From NCBI GenBank assembly GCA_021773635.1, contig JAJFJV010000013.1, forward strand, positions 54,486-118,485: DNA of 64,000 bases. The letters are read 5' to 3'. The stretch comes from Gammaproteobacteria bacterium (lineage in GTDB: Bacteria > Pseudomonadota > Gammaproteobacteria > HK1). Positions 62,301-64,000 of the stretch are shown here, one piece after another (position 1 is the first letter of the stretch; every line of letters starts with the position of its first letter). Below the pieces are notes generated by a model. That model was not told the origin of the DNA. It worked only from the letters and a program-made list of their open reading frames with translations, and ran no database searches. Position numbers and translations under genes: made by a program.

Positions 62301-64000
62301 GGGCTGATGGAGACGCTGGGTATGGCTTCATCGTTGTTGATGGTGCCCACCGCAGCGGCAGTACTGATGGTGGCCCCGCCAGTGGCGTTGCTGAGCGTTG
62401 CCGTGAAAGTCTCGTTATCCTCGAACAGGGTGTCCGTGGTGGTCAGCACCGTAAAGGTGGCAGTAGCATCGCCCTGATTGAAGGTCAGGGTGCCGCTATT
62501 GGCAGTGAAATCCCCAACCTCTGCAGTGTCTCCCGCCTCTATTGAGGTGGCAAAGTCCACGGTCTGGGTGGTCTGGGCATCCCCGGTACGGGTTACGGTA
62601 AAGACGATACCGGTACCGTCCTCAGCGGCGGAGGCTGATGCGATGGCAAAGCTGGGAGCTGCGTCGTTATCCAGAATTGTGGCGGCGGCCACTCCAGTGC
62701 CAATATTCGCGCCCGGTCCACCCTGAGCATTGGAAAGTGTAACGGTAAAGGCCTCCGAACCTTCAAATAGTGCATCTTCAGTTGTAGCAACGGTAAAGGT
62801 CTTACTGAGTTCACTTGCACCAAAACTCAGAGTCTGCAGCCCGCTTGCCGTGTAATCCAGGCCCGCAACTGCTGTGCCATCAGAAGTCTGGTAATCCACC
62901 GTCTGCGCCACACCGGAAATATCACGGGTAACGGTGAAAGTGAAGGTTCCACCTTCGCTTACGGAGAGCGGGGAAATATTGTAGGTAGGGATATCGTCGT
63001 CGATGATGGTACCGGTACCACTGTTATCGGTGATATCACCCGGATTGACGCCGGCCCCCGCACTGAGGGTCGCCGTAAAAGTCTCATCACCCTCCTGCCC
63101 CACGTCCTGCGTGGTCTGCACGGTAAAGGTCTTGGAGGTATCACCCTGGTTAAAGGTCAGGATCCCACCAGCCGCCGTATAGTCAAACGTTGGCCCCACC
63201 CCTGCTATAGCGGTACCGTCAGCGGTCGCAAAATTCAGGCTCTGACTCGCCTGCGCATCTCCAGTGCGGGTCACGGTGAAGGTCATCACCCCGCCTTCCC
63301 CTATGGAGCTGTCGGCTATCGCAAAGGTTGGGGCCGTCTCGTTGTCATTTATCGTCCCGGTGGCGCCGCCGGTACCGATGGTGGCATTGGCATCACTGGT
63401 AGTGATAGCAACCGTGAAGGTCTCACCCGGGTCGAAGAAACTGTCGTCGTTGGTGGCGACGGTGAAGGTCTTGGATGTCTCGCCCACCCCGAAGGTCAGG
63501 GTCTGGTTAACCAGATTAGTGTAGTCAGTGCCCCCGCCCGTTGCGGTGCCGGCACTGGTGTTGATGACGACATCCTGGCTGGCGGAGGTATCACCGGTGC
63601 GATTGACGGTAAAGACGAGTCCCGTGCCCTCGGTGGCGCTGACATCACCGGCCAGGGAGAAGACGGAATCATTGTTGGTGATGGTACCGGTGGCGGTGCC
63701 ATTGACCGGGTCGATACTGGCGTTGGCATCACTGGTGGTCAGCGCAACACTGAAGGTCTCGTCAGCTTCCAGGGTGGTGTCATTGGTGGTGCTGACGGTG
63801 AAGCTCTGGGTGGTAATACCTACACCGAAGGTCAGAACCTGGTTGACGATGGCGGTGTAGTCGGTATCGGCAGTGGTCGCGGTGCCGTCGGCGGTATTAA
63901 CCGTGACGTCCTGGCTGGCGTCGGTATTGCCGGTGCGGGTGACGGTGAACAGCAGGCCACCGCCCTCTGCCGCGGAGACGTCGGCAATGGAGAAGACGGA
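53393..64000 (-). CDS. Giant Calx-beta / FG-GAP repeat adhesin, type I secretion type (5' end outside window)
   Basis: At least 3,535 residues; the frame is open through 64000, so the first ATG in view (63487) is internal. From the N-terminal side: about 25 Calx-beta domains of about 105-115 residues, each of the form FSI-(A/S)-x-x-S-x-x-EGG ... FTVTRTGD ... LTFNQG ... TFTV-TT-D ... DETFTVTLS ... GTI-NDD, with Ca-binding acidic residues. Then about seven FG-GAP (integrin-like) repeats of the type GDVNGDGFADIIVGAP. The end (SGGAGNDTLRVNG..., LTLDARDLLDLSD...) is the acidic, Asn/Gly-rich style of type I secretion substrates. It would be a Ca-dependent biofilm adhesin. Secretion genes are not in the window. 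Antisense frames of several hundred codons here are shadows. Confidence 0.9.
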   Translation of the reverse strand, partial: SVFSIADVSAAEGGGLLFTVTRTGNTDASQDVTVNTADGTATTADTDYTAIVNQVLTFGVGITTQSFTVSTTNDTTLEADETFSVALTTSDANASIDPVNGTATGTITNNDSVFSLAGDVSATEGTGLVFTVNRTGDTSASQDVVINTSAGTATGGGTDYTNLVNQTLTFGVGETSKTFTVATNDDSFFDPGETFTVAITTSDANATIGTGGATGTINDNETAPTFAIADSSIGEGGVMTFTVTRTGDAQASQSLNFATADGTAIAGVGPTFDYTAAGGILTFNQGDTSKTFTVQTTQDVGQEGDETFTATLSAGAGVNPGDITDNSGTGTIIDDDIPTYNISPLSVSEGGTFTFTVTRDISGVAQTVDYQTSDGTAVAGLDYTASGLQTLSFGASELSKTFTVATTEDALFEGSEAFTVTLSNAQGGPGANIGTGVAAATILDNDAAPSFAIASASAAEDGTGIVFTVTRTGDAQTTQTVDFATSIEAGDTAEVGDFTANSGTLTFNQGDATATFTVLTTTDTLFEDNETFTATLSNATGGATISTAAAVGTINNDEAIPSVSISPASATEGSGIVFTVTRSNDAEPTQSVNFSTSIEAGDTAEVGDFTATSGTVTFNQGELSKTFTVQTTDDGILETDETFTVTLDTPVGVTIATPTVAGTINNDDGTPVFSISGASAAEDGAGIVFTVTRAGDAEASQTVDVSTSIEAGDSAEAGDFTAIAGQTLTFNQGVATQSFTVLTTTDTLFENDETFTVTLSNPQGGATLGVASAQGTIQNDDAATSFAISASSELEDGAGIVFTVTRTGDAEADQSVNFGTSIVLGDTAEVGDFTSTAGTLTFTQGSAATQSFTVLTTSDTTFELDETFTATLSGATNGAVITTATAKGTITNDEAAPVFSISDVSGEEGTGLTFTVSRTAVTVEDSQSVNFATASGTAIQGTDFTANSGTLTFAPGENSKTFTVATTDNAIFEGDETFAVTLSGATGGATISGSNGNATGTIQDETDRPSFSISDASATEGGIVTFTVTRTGDAVADQSISFATSSGTAIEALDEDYTGASGTLTFSQGVPATQTFTVQTTQDATAEGNETFAATLSGPTGGATIGTGSATGTIIDDDVPVYDISVVSADEGNAIVFTVTRDILATVSQTVDYALSETGTGAGFATMSPAAGFDFNFASGTLTFGTTDFTQAFTVTPTADAVFEGAETFQATISNPGGTPAGNIGVATTTATIGDVQTAPDFSISAGAAANEGGAVTFTVTLSGAAQAVQTVQYQSADGSAAAGLDYTATGLQTLTFNPGASLSQTFTVSTSADSLFEGAENFTVSLLNPTGGSGIAGGGGSDTGIINDLTARPTFTIADSNVTEAGTMTFTVTRTGDAQADQTLDYAFVTGTAGAGDFNNALTGSVTFSQGQTTRTFTVQTTADSILESPDEIFTANISASTGVLAGDITDGSAVGTINDDDSVFSIAAGAPVTEGGAVTFTVTRTGDISASQTVNYATSIGGVEPAESGDFTSTGGPQPLVFGIGETSKTFTVQTTQDTLFELNENFVLTLTTAEPNASIGTATAEGTINNDEAAPSFSIAGASVVEGDAIGGTMTFFVTRTGDAEMQQTVDYATADSGAGAGFAIAGTDYTAAAGTLTFNQGVSVQSFTVQAIADVLPEGNESFAVNLSGETGGAVIGTSSATGTVTDDDIPVYTISAASATEGGGVSFTVTRDISGVAQAVSFDTSATGTGAGFAIAGTDYTAIAGGTLNFGSGDLSQTITVSTTTDSLFEGSETFLATISSVTGGPGGTIGTATAIGTILDADTAPVFSIADTSITEGGLMSFTVSRTGDSQASQTVSYSTATGTAGAGDFTLTSGSITFNQGDPLFKTFAVQTTADNLLESPDETFTATISATGSEVIGDGSAVGTITDNDSVFSIADVSAAEGGGLLFTVTRTGNIAASQDVTVNTADGTATTADTDYTAIVNQVLTFGIGVTTQSFTVSTTNDNTLEADETFSVALTTSDANASIDPVNGTATGTITNNDAVFSIADVSAAEGGGLLFTVTRTGNTDASQDFTVNTADGTATTADTDYTAIVNQVLTFGIGVTTQSFTVSTTNDTTLEADETFSVALTTSDANASIDPVNGTATGTITNNDSVFSIADVSAAEGGGLLFTVTRTGDTTASQDVTVNTADGTATTADTDYTAIVNQVLTFGVGITTQSFTVNTTNDNVVELPDETFTVALTTSDANASIDPVNGTATGTITNNDSVFSLAGDVSATEGTGLVFTVNRTGDTSASQDITINTTAGTATGGGTDYTNLVNQTLTFGVGETAKTFTVATNDDSFFDPGETFTVAITTSDANATIGTGGATGTINDNETAPTFAIADSSIGEGGVMIFTVTRTGDAQASQSIDYVTAAGTATETANEDYTAAAGTLTFNQGDTSKTFTVQTTQDGTTEGNETFTANISAGGSEIITDGSAVGTIIDDDIPAFSISDSSALEDGSGIVFTVTRSLDAPGIQTVDYQSSDGAAVAGQDYTATGLQTLSFSAGQLSKTFTVATTTDTVFEADEAFTITLSNPTNGSVIGTGSAQGTVTNDDPATSFAAGIASILEGGLMTFTVTRTGDAQATQTVDFATSVEAGDTAEVGDFTANSGTLTFNVGETTKTFTVQTTQDALFEPSETFTVTLSNPGGGATIGTAAAQGTITNDEASPSFAIANTSATEGGALTFTVTRTGDAEASQTVDFATASGTAIQGTDFTGNSGTLTFNAGQTTRTFTVATTDDGDVEGDETVGVTLSNPGGGAIIGTASAVGTINDNDTGGAPAITLLTLDNLNGADGLKLNGINGTTGLIGDSLGTAASAGGDVNGDGFADIIVGAPDAEPGTGTTTEGESYLIFGGSNASLSSLANGTTGFDVALLDGSQGLRFEGANNSDRSGASLSGGGDVDGDGLADVLIGDGAFNGTQLAHVVLGDTAAALDSLHGASGFDLSGLNGTNGATLTGGTVSPPADVFKMGMAGDVDGDGRTDLLMGQDLTDNNGSNSGQVFLTFGNSGAGLDGLAPLTGSNGNAVLSFDGPAASTFLGRSVGSAGDLNGDGLDDFVIGATAKTNSTGKAYVIFGDSQTNLATLATNIANGTGGFTSGLNSLNGANGGFILNNTFVEKTISGYSVGTAGDFNGDGFDDLLIGGPGTSGTYSMVNVVFGKASGFTNLDLDNDLVGANSNGFLILGRNGERVGYSVAGGGDINGDGFDDIVMGAPGTGSTNGYVLFGTSNVSPLLSDPFAIGGMVDIGALGVNFGAGQLLEGKGLVLDGAGSTATGSAVDIAGDINGDGFYDLLVGARVASPPTSNDSAAGQAYLIYGQDFAQNLNTAAGSTATANSQSVIGSSGVDTLSAATFSNVVLSGGAGNDTLRVNGNEQRVDGGGDNAGLGVDGAGDTLMIAAGNDNLELDFTNLAASTGFHVHNKYTGIERIDLTGAGNNALTLDARDLLDLSDTTHALFVTGDGAGADSVSSTGQGWGSAGTVVNGGVTYNSYVIAGSVANLLVDQNLSQVIN
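57245..58246 (-). repeat. Three near-identical tandem Calx-beta units
   Basis: Units of 333, 333 and 336 bp (markers at 58243, 57910 and 57577) encode almost the same FSIADVSAAEGGGLLFTVTR domain, differing at only a few residues. Much closer to one another than to the other domains, so recently amplified; in frame. Confidence 0.88.
63260..64000 (-). repeat. Copy of a multi-domain block also present at 56830-57580
   Basis: The order FSIADVSAAEGGG, FSLAGDVSATEGTG, TFAIADSSIGEGGV occurs at about 64000-63260 and again at about 57580-56830, with DNA runs identical over long stretches. The offset is about 6,420 bp, in frame. It continues beyond the window edge. Confidence 0.85.

Noticed and set aside
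1..64000. tRNA, rRNA, insertion sequence or prophage genes
   Set aside because: No cloverleaf-like, rRNA, transposase, integrase or phage structural sequences were recognised anywhere in the window.

Overview
The window is one large exopolysaccharide (EPS) locus of the exosortase A / PEP-CTERM (XrtA) type, followed by a giant repeat adhesin. XrtA, the PrsK/PrsR two-component pair, a TPR lipoprotein (PrsT), XrtA-type export proteins, sigma-54 promoter signals and GTAG-type REP elements together point to an EPS-producing Gram-negative proteobacterium, most likely gamma or beta. Base composition is moderately GC-rich. The membrane sulfatase-fold genes and positions 1650-3700 look more AT-rich. 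The species cannot be named from the sequence.

Layout. (1) 1-13148, plus strand: end of an amino-sugar N-acetyltransferase, two DegT-family aminotransferases, a TPR protein, a secreted beta-helix protein, the XrtA-associated acyl-CoA ligase and PLP decarboxylase, two BioF2/FemAB-like acyltransferases, a GT4 glycosyltransferase and a membrane sulfatase-fold enzyme. (2) 13179-30200, minus strand: GT4, two XrtA-associated alpha/beta hydrolases, an acyl carrier protein, a polysaccharide deacetylase with no ordinary start codon, a second sulfatase-fold enzyme, small proteins, a nucleotidyltransferase, a YidC paralogue, a CDP-glycerol-transferase-like protein, an AsnB-like protein without glutaminase residues, an O-antigen-ligase-like protein, GT4 and the XrtA amidotransferase. 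(3) 30201-36048, minus strand: repeat-rich intergenic DNA, a GIY-YIG protein, glycosyltransferase, DUF3473 deacetylase, GDP-mannose synthesis enzyme and AAA ATPase. (4) 36049-50558, minus strand: the XrtA core, with outer-membrane barrel, tyrosine autokinase, chain-length protein, export lipoprotein, XrtA-EpsI fusion, PrsR, PrsK, priming sugar transferase and PrsT. (5) 50559-52087: a PEP-CTERM protein gene with a textbook sigma-54 promoter and upstream PrsR-type boxes. (6) 52088-64000, minus strand: a TIGR03032-like protein and an at least 10.6 kb gene for a Calx-beta/FG-GAP adhesin that runs off the window.

How the parts fit. The priming transferase and glycosyltransferases would build a lipid-linked glycan. 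The chain-length protein, tyrosine kinase, export lipoprotein and barrel would polymerise and export it. XrtA would process PEP-CTERM proteins into the resulting matrix. PrsK senses a signal, and PrsR activates sigma-54 promoters; three 17-bp boxes of the form TGTCA-N7-TTACA lie in the two regulatory gaps. Embedded in the EPS locus is a set not explained by a standard XrtA pathway: CTP-transferase-like enzyme, CDP-polyol-transferase-like enzyme, two LtaS-fold membrane enzymes, a private YidC, a carrier protein with an adenylating ligase, and a glutaminase-less AsnB. It is the best candidate here for an undescribed glycan-tailoring system.
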